This document shows positions 22,608-30,506 of a stretch of 64,000 nt of DNA, one piece after another. Every line of letters begins with the position of its first letter. Position 1 is the first letter of the stretch. This DNA comes from Oceanospirillum sp048264105 (GTDB lineage Bacteria > Pseudomonadota > Gammaproteobacteria > Pseudomonadales > Halomonadaceae), in contig JBLXDJ010000005.1 in NCBI GenBank assembly GCA_048264105.1, positions 239,874 through 303,873 of the forward strand, in the 5' to 3' direction. Below the pieces are notes generated by a model, which saw only the letters and a list, made by a program, of their open reading frames with translations, was not told the DNA's origin and did not search any database. The position numbers and the translations under genes were made by a program.

Positions 22608-23411
22608 ATGTCACCTGATAATATGAAAATTGTTCCTGAGCGCGATGATCCAGCACCTATCCGATCCGGAGGCTCAGGTAGTTCAGGTGGTAACAGTATG
22701 CTGTGGTTTGCTGTTGTACTGCTGATTGCCGGAATCGGAGCGGTTTATTTCCAGAATACCCAGCTGGCCAATACGCTGGAGCAGCAACAGGCCAGTCTGA
22801 ATCAGGCATCGCAACGGATTCAGTTGCTGGAGGATGAGTTGACGGCGACCGGTCGTGATCTTTCTAAATCCGGTAACACTCTGGAAAAACGTCTGGAAGA
22901 TTCTGAACATGAGATTCGCAAACTGTGGGATCTCAGCAACAAGCGTAATAAAACCGATATCGCTCAGAATGAAGCAACGCTGAAAAAGCTTGCGAAAGAG
23001 TTGAATGCGCTGGAAGCCACTCAGAAGGATCAGCAGGCTGCCCTGACCGATGAAATGGTAACCCGTGAAAATATGGACAAAGCACTGCAGACAGAGCAGC
23101 AGGTCTTTAACCAGCGTCTGATGGAAGCGTCCTCTGAACTTGTGACTCTGTCTCAGAAGCAATCCCGACTCAGTGCGGAACTGGCTGACGTTAAGAAGAA
23201 ACTGGCGAATATCGACAGTAAGGCGATCCAGAACGTAGAAGAGAAACTGACGGTATATGATGAGCGTCTGGATGCTGTTGACGCCTCCCGCCGTCAGCTG
23301 ACCAGTAACGTGACCCGTTTGAATACCGATGTGAACAACCTGCAGCTGGAGGTTAACGCCCTGATCAAAGCCGGTCAGTCGACACCTTCAACCGCGGTGC
23401 CTGCACAGTAA
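22608..23411 (+). CDS. membrane-anchored coiled-coil protein of unknown function
   Basis: A 267-residue protein. A short Gly/Ser-rich cytoplasmic N-terminus is followed by one membrane helix (about residues 31-48, MLWFAVVLLIAGIGAVYF) and about 215 residues of nearly continuous coiled coil (QLANTLEQQQASLNQASQRI and on to LNTDVNNLQLEVNALIK), ending in a Thr/Ser/Pro tail. The topology is type II with a periplasmic rod, which suggests a structural or spacing role in the envelope. I recognise no family. An ATG at 22623 is an alternative start. It is monocistronic with its own terminator. Confidence 0.7.
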   Translation: MSPDNMKIVPERDDPAPIRSGGSGSSGGNSMLWFAVVLLIAGIGAVYFQNTQLANTLEQQQASLNQASQRIQLLEDELTATGRDLSKSGNTLEKRLEDSEHEIRKLWDLSNKRNKTDIAQNEATLKKLAKELNALEATQKDQQAALTDEMVTRENMDKALQTEQQVFNQRLMEASSELVTLSQKQSRLSAELADVKKKLANIDSKAIQNVEEKLTVYDERLDAVDASRRQLTSNVTRLNTDVNNLQLEVNALIKAGQSTPSTAVPAQ

Positions 23412-23490
23412 GTCATCAAAAACAGTTACCAGCAGGCAAGGCTTAGTGTGATCTGAGTCTTGTCGGCAAAGTGACTGACAAACAGATCTC

Positions 23491-23516
23491 AAAAGGACGG
23501 ATTTCCGTCCTTTTTT
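23491..23516 (+). terminator. terminator after the coiled-coil gene
   Basis: Stem AAAAGGACGG/CCGTCCTTTT with an ATTT loop and T run. Confidence 0.9.
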
Positions 23517-23604
23517 GCGTTCAGGGCTTAGGTTTTTGTTTTAAACAGAAAAATTGATCAACAGATCATCAGTATTGCGACATAACAATAATAAGGAGCT
23601 GAAT

Positions 23605-24096
23605 ATGCGTTTTTCTGCTGAGCGCTACCTTGAAGGGATGAGACGCTTTATCGCGGTCTTGCCCCAGTGTCAGGCGCTGAATATGCAGGCGATCTCTGCG
23701 GATCACCAACAGGTTACGCTGGCGGTGCCTTTTGCTGATCACCTGATGGGGAATACCCGCAAGCAGCTGATTCATGGTGGCGTCATTTCGACATTGCTGG
23801 ATACCGCCTGTGGTTCGGTTGCGGTTTGTGCTTTACCGCGTTTTGAGATGTGCCCGACGCTGGATCTCAGGCTGGACCATCTGCGACCGGCGCTTGCCGG
23901 CAGAACCCTTTATTGCCGGGCGAGCATCGTTAAAGTTACCCCGAATATTATATTTACTGAGGGTGTGGTTTATCAGAATGAGGGTGAGCCCATTACCCGG
24001 GCTGTTGCCAACTTTATGCGACTGGGAGCGGATAAGACGCCTGTTGAAATGGATCAGGCACTTTTTGGCGATAATGAGCAGGGGGGCAGATTATGA
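23605..24096 (+). CDS. PaaI-type hotdog thioesterase, first of a tandem pair
   Basis: A 163-residue hotdog-fold protein of the PaaI/acyl-CoA thioesterase group. The core motif is LIHGGVISTLLDTACGSVA (the HGG with following Asp is the catalytic site in the family), followed by LDLRLDHLRPA and FTEGVVYQNEGEPITRAVANF. AAGGAG precedes the ATG at 23605, which I prefer over the open-frame start at 23554. The downstream gene, a second hotdog protein, overlaps by 4 bp, so the two are translationally coupled and could form a mixed complex. The substrate is unknown. Confidence 0.85.
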   Translation: MRFSAERYLEGMRRFIAVLPQCQALNMQAISADHQQVTLAVPFADHLMGNTRKQLIHGGVISTLLDTACGSVAVCALPRFEMCPTLDLRLDHLRPALAGRTLYCRASIVKVTPNIIFTEGVVYQNEGEPITRAVANFMRLGADKTPVEMDQALFGDNEQGGRL

Positions 24097-24542
24097 ATGA
24101 GGCCGGAGATCTGACGGAACTGATTACTCAGACACAAAGCAGCGGAGATTGGGATACCTTGCTGGAGCAGATCCCCTATGCCGGGTTTATTGGGCTGACC
24201 GCTCAATCGATGGGGGATGAAATCCTGTTCAGAATGGAACCCCTCAAGAGTAATACCGGAAACCCTCTGCTGCCTGCTCTGCATGGTGGTGTGATTGCAG
24301 GCTTTATGGAAACCGCTGCCACCCTGAATCTGATGATGCGACTGGATGTGCATCAGGTCCCTAAGGTGGTTGATTTCACGGTTGATTATCTGAGGTCGGG
24401 CAAACTGAAACCGACCTTTGCCACCTGCGTGCTGAACCGTCAGGGGCGTCGTGTGGCGAATGTTCAGATCAGTGCCTGGCAGAAAGATCGTGATACGCCA
24501 ATAGCCACTGCCCGTGCGCACTTTCTGATGGATGACGGATGA
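24093..24542 (+). CDS. PaaI-type hotdog thioesterase, second of a tandem pair
   Basis: A 149-residue hotdog-fold protein with ALHGGVIAGFMETAATLNL, where the active-site acid after HGG is a Glu (FMETAA) rather than the Asp of its neighbour. The rest (VDFTVDYLRSGK, VANVQISAWQKD, ATARAHFLM) fits the family. Its ATG overlaps the first gene's stop. The pair is similar in fold but distant in sequence, which points to an old duplication or an obligate partner pair. Confidence 0.83.
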   Translation: MNEAGDLTELITQTQSSGDWDTLLEQIPYAGFIGLTAQSMGDEILFRMEPLKSNTGNPLLPALHGGVIAGFMETAATLNLMMRLDVHQVPKVVDFTVDYLRSGKLKPTFATCVLNRQGRRVANVQISAWQKDRDTPIATARAHFLMDDG

Positions 24543-24563
24543 TTCCATTTTGCTTTTTTCATC

Positions 24564-24591
24564 AGCGCCTCCGGGCGCTTTTGTTTTTTTC
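24564..24591 (+). terminator. terminator after the thioesterase pair
   Basis: A 6-bp stem AGCGCC/GGCGCT, TCCG loop, then TTTGTTTTTTT. Confidence 0.8.
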
Positions 24592-24648
24592 TTAGCAGGT
24601 AAACGAGTTCTTTTTTAAAAACAGCGACTTAAATTTTTTCCTAATGCC

Positions 24649-24677
24649 CTTGAAATAAATCCGGCTGTTCCCATATT
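24649..24677 (+). promoter_or_regulatory. sigma-32 heat-shock promoter of htpG
   Basis: CTTGAAA (24649-24655), 14 bp, CCCATATT (24670-24677). This fits the sigma-32 consensus (CTTGAAA, 13-15 bp, CCCCATNT) with a single change, 110 bp before the htpG start. Confidence 0.88.
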
Positions 24678-24786
24678 CACTCACAGACCTTAACAGACAG
24701 TCTTGTCGTTCACTTTTTTGAACCCTGTCTGTTGTGAACTTAAGTGATGTTGTTCTTAACCGTTCAACCCATGGAGATCTGACTCA

Positions 24787-26688
24787 ATGTCCGCTGAAGC
24801 ACAGAAAGAAACTCTTGGCTTTCAGACAGAAGTAAAACAGCTTCTGCACCTGATGATTCACTCTTTGTACTCCAACAAAGAGATTTTCCTGCGTGAATTG
24901 ATTTCCAACGCATCCGATGCCTGTGACAAGCTGCGTTACAAAGCGCTGGAAGACGATGCCCTGTATGAAGGCCAGTCTGAGCTGCAGGTTAAAATCACCG
25001 CAGATCCGGAAAACAACACCGTAACCATCAGCGATTCCGGTATCGGCATGAGCCGTCAGGATGTGATCGAGCATCTGGGTACTATCGCTAAATCCGGTAC
25101 CTCTGAGTTCCTGAGCCAGCTGACCGGCGACCAGAAAAAAGACTCTCAGCTGATCGGCCAGTTTGGTGTGGGTTTCTACTCTTCTTTCATCGTGGCAGAA
25201 GAAGTGGAAGTGATTACCCGTAAAGCAGGCAGCTCCGTCGGTGAAGGTGTGCGCTGGGTATCCAAAGGCGACGGCGAGTTCACCATTGAAACCGTAGAGA
25301 AGGCTGAGCGCGGCACGGCGATCACCCTGAAGCTGAAAGCGGATGAGAAAGAGTTCTCTGAAGACTTCCGCCTGCGTAACCTGATCCGTAAGTACTCCGA
25401 CCATATCGCGGTTCCGGTACTGATGGAAAAACAGCACTTCGGTGAAGAAGAGAAGCCGGAGACTCCGGAATTTGAAGCGGTAAACGAAGCTCAGGCACTG
25501 TGGACCCGCTCCCGTACTGACGTTAACGATGACGAGTACAAAGAGTTCTACAAGCACGTTTCCCACGACTTTGCTGATCCGCTGACCTGGTCCCACAACA
25601 AGGTGGAAGGTAAGCTGGAGTACACCAGCCTGCTGTACCTGCCGGGCAAAGCACCGTTTGATCTGTATCACCGTGAAGCGTCCCGTGGTCTGAAGCTGTA
25701 TGTACAGCGCGTGTTCATTATGGATGACGCCGAGCAGTTCCTGCCGCTGTACCTGCGCTTTATCAAGGGTGTGGTAGATTCCAACGATCTGTCGCTGAAC
25801 GTCTCCCGTGAGATTCTGCAGCAGGATCCGAACATCACCTCTATGAAGAGCGCACTGACAAAGCGTGTGCTGGATATGCTGAGCAAGCTGGCCAAGAACG
25901 ATGCTGAAAAATACCAGACTTTCTGGAACGAGTTCGGCAGCGTACTGAAAGAAGGCCCGGGCGAAGACTTCTCCAATAAAGAGAAGATCGCCAAGCTGCT
26001 GCGCTTCACCTCAACCAACAGCAGTGATGAGACTCAGAATGTGGCGCTGGCAGACTACGTTGAGCGCATGAAGGAAGGTCAGGACAAGATCTACTACGTG
26101 ACTGCTGAGAACTACAACACTGCGAAAAACAGTCCGCACCTGGAGATCTTCCGCAAGAAAGGTATCGAAGTGCTGCTGATGACCGACCGTATCGACGAGT
26201 GGCTGATGAGCCACCTGACCGAATTCGACGGTAAGCAGTTCCAGGATGTGGCCAAAGGTGAACTGGATCTGGGTGATACCGAGTCTGAAGAAGACAAGAA
26301 AGCTCAGGAAGAAGCCGCCGAGAAAGTTGAAGGCATGGTTGAGCGCACCAAAGAGCTGCTGAAAGAGCAGGTTGAAGATGTGCGTGTTACCCACCGCCTG
26401 ACGGATTCTCCGGCCTGTGTCGTGCTGAACGATGGTGAGATGGGCGAGCAGATGCGTCAGATTATGGCGGCGGCCGGTCAGGAGATTCCTGAGTCCAAGC
26501 CGATTCTGGAACTGAACCCGACGCACCCACTGATCCTGAAGCTGGATCAGGAGCAGGACGAAGACCGCTTTGGCGAGCTGGCGCGTATCATTCTGGATCA
26601 GGCGATGCTGGCAGAAGGCCGTCAGCTGAAAGACGCGGCAACCTATGTACAGCGTCTGAACCGTCTGCTGCTGGAACTGGCGGGTTAA
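24787..26688 (+). CDS. htpG: Hsp90-type chaperone HtpG
   Basis: A 633-residue bacterial Hsp90, a cytoplasmic ATP-dependent chaperone. The GHKL ATPase domain is at the N-terminus (FLRELISNASDACDKLRY, DSGIGMSRQDV, QFGVGFYSSFIVA), the middle domain has FIMDDAEQFLPLYLRFIKG and LNVSREILQQD, and the C-terminal dimerisation domain ends in RLNRLLLELAG. Length matches E. coli HtpG (624 aa). The acidic stretch (DTESEEDKKAQEEAAEKVE) near residue 500 is slightly longer than usual. Controlled by a sigma-32 promoter and closed by a strong terminator. Confidence 0.97.
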   Translation: MSAEAQKETLGFQTEVKQLLHLMIHSLYSNKEIFLRELISNASDACDKLRYKALEDDALYEGQSELQVKITADPENNTVTISDSGIGMSRQDVIEHLGTIAKSGTSEFLSQLTGDQKKDSQLIGQFGVGFYSSFIVAEEVEVITRKAGSSVGEGVRWVSKGDGEFTIETVEKAERGTAITLKLKADEKEFSEDFRLRNLIRKYSDHIAVPVLMEKQHFGEEEKPETPEFEAVNEAQALWTRSRTDVNDDEYKEFYKHVSHDFADPLTWSHNKVEGKLEYTSLLYLPGKAPFDLYHREASRGLKLYVQRVFIMDDAEQFLPLYLRFIKGVVDSNDLSLNVSREILQQDPNITSMKSALTKRVLDMLSKLAKNDAEKYQTFWNEFGSVLKEGPGEDFSNKEKIAKLLRFTSTNSSDETQNVALADYVERMKEGQDKIYYVTAENYNTAKNSPHLEIFRKKGIEVLLMTDRIDEWLMSHLTEFDGKQFQDVAKGELDLGDTESEEDKKAQEEAAEKVEGMVERTKELLKEQVEDVRVTHRLTDSPACVVLNDGEMGEQMRQIMAAAGQEIPESKPILELNPTHPLILKLDQEQDEDRFGELARIILDQAMLAEGRQLKDAATYVQRLNRLLLELAG

Positions 26689-26713
26689 TCCTGCTTCCGG
26701 TAATCAGAAACGT

Positions 26714-26741
26714 AAAAGGCGACCTTCGGGTCGCCTTTTTT
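26714..26741 (+). terminator. terminator after htpG
   Basis: Stem AAAAGGCGACC/GGTCGCCTTTT with a TTCG loop and T run. Confidence 0.93.
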
Positions 26742-26800
26742 GTGTTTGAAAGATAGGAGATTCATCCCCCCTCGGTTGGAAGCCTGTCGATTGCTTGTGC

Positions 26801-26855
26801 CCATTCGAGACTTCTGAGCCATTTGAGGCTTCTGCATCATTCGAGGCTCTTCTGC
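26801..26855. repeat. 18-bp tandem repeat, three copies
   Basis: Copies at 26801-26818, 26819-26836 and 26837-26855, unit about CCATTCGAGGCTTCTGNN; the third has a 1-2 base insertion. Confidence 0.85.
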
Positions 26856-27199
26856 CCTCCGTTCCACCTTGCTTATTTTCTGTCCTGACAGGTATGGACA
26901 GATCCGTTCTGATTTTTTCTGCTCCGGGGCTTCTTACTTATGAGGAGTCAATGAGTTGATATACCTGAAAGGAGCGTGGTTTATAGTAAGAATTAAATTT
27001 TTTTTTGTAGATTCATCTCTTTGTAACTTCTTATTACATTTACAGTAGTTCTTTGATCTATATTGTTGTTATCTTATGGTTTAGACTTTAGGTGTAAGCT
27101 TATCGCTTTCAGGGTGTAAGTGAAAAACTTATTCAATGCAGTACCGTTTTAGCTGCTAGATTTTAATAATGATAAGAATATCCCTCCGGAGGATTTCCC

Positions 27200-29089
27200 A
27201 TGACGCTGAAAAACAAAGTGCTTGCGGTGGTATTGCTGCCTGTACTTTTAATTACGTTGACACTGACGTTTATCAGCTACAAAGATCTTAAGAAGGAACT
27301 TGTTAAGTCAGTGAGTACGGATACTCAGCGTGTAGTGAGCGATGCCAGTATTACGATTAAAGGTTGGATGAAGCATAAGGCTGATGTTGCGGAGTCTTTT
27401 GCTACTTTATCTGCGGATCAGAATAACCTGCTGCCCTTTCTGCAGCAGGCTGCAAAGTCCGGCAGTTATGATGTTTTCTATTTTGGCGGAGCCAATGGTC
27501 GCGCGACCTTTTCTGATGTAGGTATTCAGAAAATGCTCGATGAAAAGGGCTTCGATCCTACCGTGCGCCCCTGGTATAAGGCGGCCAAGAGTGCCGGAAA
27601 AACCGTTTTTACCGCGCCTTATAAAGATGCCAGTTCCGGTCAGCTGATTATTTCCGTGGCGACCCCGGCTTCTATTAACGGTCAGTTCAGAGGTGTTGTG
27701 GGGGCGGATCTGAGTCTGGGTGAGGTACTGAACACGGTAGAGTCTATCGATGTCGGTGAACACGGTTTCGTGATGCTGGTGGATGAGAGCGGTACGGTTA
27801 TCGCGCACCCGAATGAAAGCCTGCGCATGAAACCATTAAGTGATGTGGGTTCAGAGCTGAACAAGGGACTGGTTGAGCGTCTTGCCGGTAATGGTGAGAT
27901 GGAGATCCTGCCTATCAATGGTACTGACCATATGATGCGCTTTGAGCGTGTCGGTGACTCCCGTTTTTATGTGGGTATCGCTCTGGAGACCGGTAACGTG
28001 ATGGCTCCTTTGTCCAACCTGCTGATGGCGAACAGCCTGGTATCCCTGATTCTGATTGTTGCCGCAGGCGTGATCAGTATGTGGATGGTCGGACGTGTGA
28101 TGAAGCCGCTGAATGCGATTGGCTCGGCACTGGAAGAGATTGCTCAGGGTGAGGGCGACCTGACCAAGCGTCTGACCGTTGATACCAAGGATGAGATCGG
28201 TTCATTGGCGGGGCACTTCAATCACTTCGTTGATTCGATGCATAAAATTATTCAGGATATTTCGGTTCTGTCGAAAGACCTGCGCCACACGGCAGAAGAG
28301 AGTGCCAAGGTGGCTGAGCGCACCAGTGAAGATGTGCAGGCTCAGATGTCAGAAGTGTCCATGGTTGCAGCGGCTGTTGAGCAGATGGCGACCGCCACGC
28401 AGGAGATCGCCGGTAACGCAGAAAACACTGCGGCGGCGGCACAGGAATGTGCGGATAACAGTCGAGATGGCCAGATGGTGGTATCCAATACCCGTGAAGC
28501 GATTCAGGGCTTGTCAGGTCAGGTTCAGGAAGCCGGTGGTGTCATTGATCGACTGAGTGAACATTCTCAGGAAATTAACTCTATTCTGTCGACCATTCAG
28601 GACATTGCAGAACAAACCAATCTACTGGCGTTGAATGCGGCTATTGAAGCGGCCCGTGCCGGTGAGCAAGGGCGTGGCTTTGCGGTGGTTGCGGATGAGG
28701 TTCGTGTTCTTTCACAACGTACTCATCAGTCGACGGAAGAGATTCAGCAGATGATCGATAGTCTGCAGAAGGCTTCCGGTGAAGCGGTTAAACTGATGTC
28801 AGCAAGCCGTCAGCAAGCGGAAGACACCGTTGAAGAAGCGAATAATGCTTATGAGAAACTACTGAGCATTACTGACGCGATCACCGGAATCAGTGATATG
28901 TCCACTCAGACCGCTGCGGCGACTGAAGAGCAAACTCAGGTTAACCACAGTATCTCGGATAACACCTTGCGGATTCGTGATATTGCCAGTCAGCTTTCTG
29001 ATGAATCAGCCCAGTCCCGTGCCCGGGCTACTGAGCTGAATGCTTTGGCGGAGAGTCTGAATGATCAGGTAAAACGCTTTAAGCTGTAA
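27200..29089 (+). CDS. methyl-accepting chemotaxis protein with amino-acid-type dCache domain
   Basis: A 629-residue chemoreceptor. TM1 about 7-28, periplasmic dCache domain about 36-270, TM2 about 277-297, HAMP about 298-350, then the signalling domain with the conserved tip (LLALNAAIEAARAGEQGRGF). The dCache domain carries the residues of the amino-acid-binding motif: Arg123, Trp125, Tyr126 (RPWY), Tyr141, Asp143 (APYKDA) and Asp170 (VGADLS). The spacing equals that of Pseudomonas PctA shifted by three, with Phe118 in place of the first Tyr. It should therefore sense amino acids. CCTCCGGAGGATT is an excellent ribosome site. Confidence 0.93.
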   Translation: MTLKNKVLAVVLLPVLLITLTLTFISYKDLKKELVKSVSTDTQRVVSDASITIKGWMKHKADVAESFATLSADQNNLLPFLQQAAKSGSYDVFYFGGANGRATFSDVGIQKMLDEKGFDPTVRPWYKAAKSAGKTVFTAPYKDASSGQLIISVATPASINGQFRGVVGADLSLGEVLNTVESIDVGEHGFVMLVDESGTVIAHPNESLRMKPLSDVGSELNKGLVERLAGNGEMEILPINGTDHMMRFERVGDSRFYVGIALETGNVMAPLSNLLMANSLVSLILIVAAGVISMWMVGRVMKPLNAIGSALEEIAQGEGDLTKRLTVDTKDEIGSLAGHFNHFVDSMHKIIQDISVLSKDLRHTAEESAKVAERTSEDVQAQMSEVSMVAAAVEQMATATQEIAGNAENTAAAAQECADNSRDGQMVVSNTREAIQGLSGQVQEAGGVIDRLSEHSQEINSILSTIQDIAEQTNLLALNAAIEAARAGEQGRGFAVVADEVRVLSQRTHQSTEEIQQMIDSLQKASGEAVKLMSASRQQAEDTVEEANNAYEKLLSITDAITGISDMSTQTAAATEEQTQVNHSISDNTLRIRDIASQLSDESAQSRARATELNALAESLNDQVKRFKL

Positions 29090-29108
29090 TGACAGACCGT
29101 TGGGATCA

Positions 29109-29729
29109 TTATGGGTGTAGTGGTTGATCCGCAGCACTCATAAGTACCACATGAGCCGGTTTCCAACCTAAGGGAACCGGCTTTTTTCTGCCCTGAGATA
29201 ACGTCTTACGCACTTGAGCGGTGGCTCGTGAAGATTCAGATGGGCGTTCTTTTGTGTCCGTAGCCTTCCCGTGCGGGGGGATTACCGGCTTAGTCTGTGA
29301 TGGTGTTACCGGAGCGGCGCTTGAAAGTTGGTTCCAGCTACGTTCGACAGCAACCTCCATCGGTTCCGAACGGTGCCGCCACACATACCAGAGCGCAAAG
29401 AAAACAGTGAAGACCACCAGCACTTTGAGCCACAAAGAGAAAGGGCGAAAAAGCAGAGGGTAGCTCACCATGGTCAGCATCATGGTGGTGGATAACAGTT
29501 TTGCTTTAAAAGGTATGACTCTGTCGTGTTCCCAGGCTCTGATCATAGGGCCAAAGGTTTTCTGGTTCAGAAGCCAGCGATGAACTTTGCGGGAACCCTT
29601 CGAGAAGAAAAAGGCCGCAAGGATGATAAAGGGGGTCGTTGGCAGCAGAGGCAGCACAACACCGATGGCACCAAGGAGAAGCGCTAAAAAGCCTGCAGCC
29701 ATGTAGAGCGGTTTTCTGAATCGACCCAT
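29109..29729 (-). CDS. DUF454 (YbaN-like) inner membrane protein
   Basis: A 206-residue protein. The first 120 residues match the YbaN/DUF454 family: MGRFRKPLYMAAGFLALLLG, GVVLPLLPTTPFIILAAFFF, then SRKVHRWLLNQKTFGPMI and two more membrane helices. The last 80 residues are a hydrophilic tail rich in Pro, Ser and Lys that YbaN (about 125 aa) lacks. The function of the family is unknown. AAGGAGG seven bases before the ATG at 29729 fixes the start. The 3' end overlaps the terminator of the convergent chemoreceptor gene. Confidence 0.8.
   Translation of the reverse strand: MGRFRKPLYMAAGFLALLLGAIGVVLPLLPTTPFIILAAFFFSKGSRKVHRWLLNQKTFGPMIRAWEHDRVIPFKAKLLSTTMMLTMVSYPLLFRPFSLWLKVLVVFTVFFALWYVWRHRSEPMEVAVERSWNQLSSAAPVTPSQTKPVIPPHGKATDTKERPSESSRATAQVRKTLSQGRKKPVPLGWKPAHVVLMSAADQPLHP
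29154..29187 (+). terminator. terminator of the chemoreceptor gene, inside the end of the convergent gene
   Basis: Stem AGCCGGTT-CC/GGAACCGGCT (one bulged T) and six T. It overlaps the last codons of the minus-strand DUF454 gene. Confidence 0.75.
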
Positions 29730-30052
29730 AGGATCCTCCTTTCGCACCAGCACACGGGTTTATTTAAGAATAGACCACCCGCCATCTGTATTAAGAAACA
29801 GATTAGCGGATAAGCCGGGAAGCGGCCAGATTTCTTTAATAATATCAATTAGTTTGCTTGCGCTGGGTCAGTTGGAATAAGGTCGTTTTAGTGCGTGGGC
29901 GAAGGACGGGGTCGAACAAAAGGCAAATACCCGGGGATTCACAATACGGGCGCGTAGCCAGGAAGATACAACAAGAGATGCGCAACAGGTATTCAGGATC
30001 GTGTGCAGGTGCTCAGACCGGAAAATATGAGTCACCTGCAACACAGAGAGCG
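29730..30052. other. 323-bp spacer without a recognised gene
   Basis: Only a weak dyad (ATCTGT/ACAGAT near 29789-29808) is visible. It must hold the promoter of the minus-strand DUF454 gene and the 3' end of the Cys-rich gene. No classical terminator was seen. Confidence 0.4.
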
Positions 30053-30313
30053 TTAGTCTTGAACCAGACCTTTGCCTTTTTCCACTGCTTCTGACGCGCC
30101 TTCTTTGGTTGAACAGGCAGCTCTTTCCGCAGCGCACTTGGTCATGCAGCCCATTTTGCCAAAGGTGTCGTCAAAGTAACGTACCTTACAGCTGGCTTCA
30201 CAGGCGGTCTGTTTCAGTGAGCAGTTTGCCTGTGCTGTTACTGGCATTAAACTCAAAGATAAGGCGGCACCAAGAAAGAGTGCTGTGGTTTTGAGTGGCT
30301 TTTGGCGCGGCAT
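30053..30313 (-). CDS. small periplasmic protein with mirror-symmetric twin CX3C cysteines
   Basis: An 86-residue protein with a clear signal peptide (TTALFLGAALSLSLMPV, cleavage after AQA), leaving about 57 mature residues. Its six cysteines are at 31, 38, 42, 56, 60 and 67, giving the mirror pattern CX6C, CX3C, CX13C, CX3C, CX6C. Both halves look helical (QTACEASCKV, GCMTKCAAERAAC), so a disulfide-clamped helical hairpin is likely. The twin CX3C arrangement recalls mitochondrial small Tim chaperones, a likeness of pattern only. Start at 30313 is chosen over 30325 because GGGA precedes it. It stands alone; function unknown. Confidence 0.75.
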   Translation of the reverse strand: MPRQKPLKTTALFLGAALSLSLMPVTAQANCSLKQTACEASCKVRYFDDTFGKMGCMTKCAAERAACSTKEGASEAVEKGKGLVQD

Positions 30314-30328
30314 AGCATTTCCCATCGT

Positions 30329-30364
30329 TTAGATTGTTTAGATAGCTTAGATTGTTTAGATAGT
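30329..30364. repeat. 18-bp tandem duplication upstream of the Cys-rich gene
   Basis: Two copies of TTAGATTGTTTAGATAGY (30329-30346, 30347-30364), differing in the last base, lie 16-51 bp upstream of the start codon and so within the probable leader or promoter. Confidence 0.9.
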
Positions 30365-30506
30365 TTGATTGAATCTGTTCAGACTAAGGACCAATAGGTG
30401 ATTATCATAACTTTTGCCTTGTTGATTCAAGGTCTGGATCATCGTCTTTTGGTCTGTTTCAAATAAATGTCCACCTGCCCATTTTAATTTCAGGAGTCAG
30501 ATACCC

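Larger units (their letters stand above)
26689..27199. other. 511-bp spacer between htpG and the chemoreceptor
   Basis: Apart from the htpG terminator it holds three 18-bp tandem repeats (26801-26855) and a very AT-rich part (26985-27180), probably the promoter region of the chemoreceptor gene. No sigma-28 promoter was recognised. Confidence 0.6.

Noticed and set aside
26685..26867. 60-codon minus-strand frame in the htpG-chemoreceptor spacer
   Set aside because: It runs through the htpG terminator and the 18-bp repeats; the Met/Gln/Arg repeats in it come from the DNA repeat and there is no ribosome site.
27165..27183. Fur-box-like sequence before the chemoreceptor
   Set aside because: About 13 of 19 positions fit, but the area is very AT-rich and the second half is poor; too weak to report as a site.
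29858..30137. 78- and 89-codon frames around the Cys-rich gene
   Set aside because: No start signals, atypical composition, and they overlap the better supported 86-residue gene.
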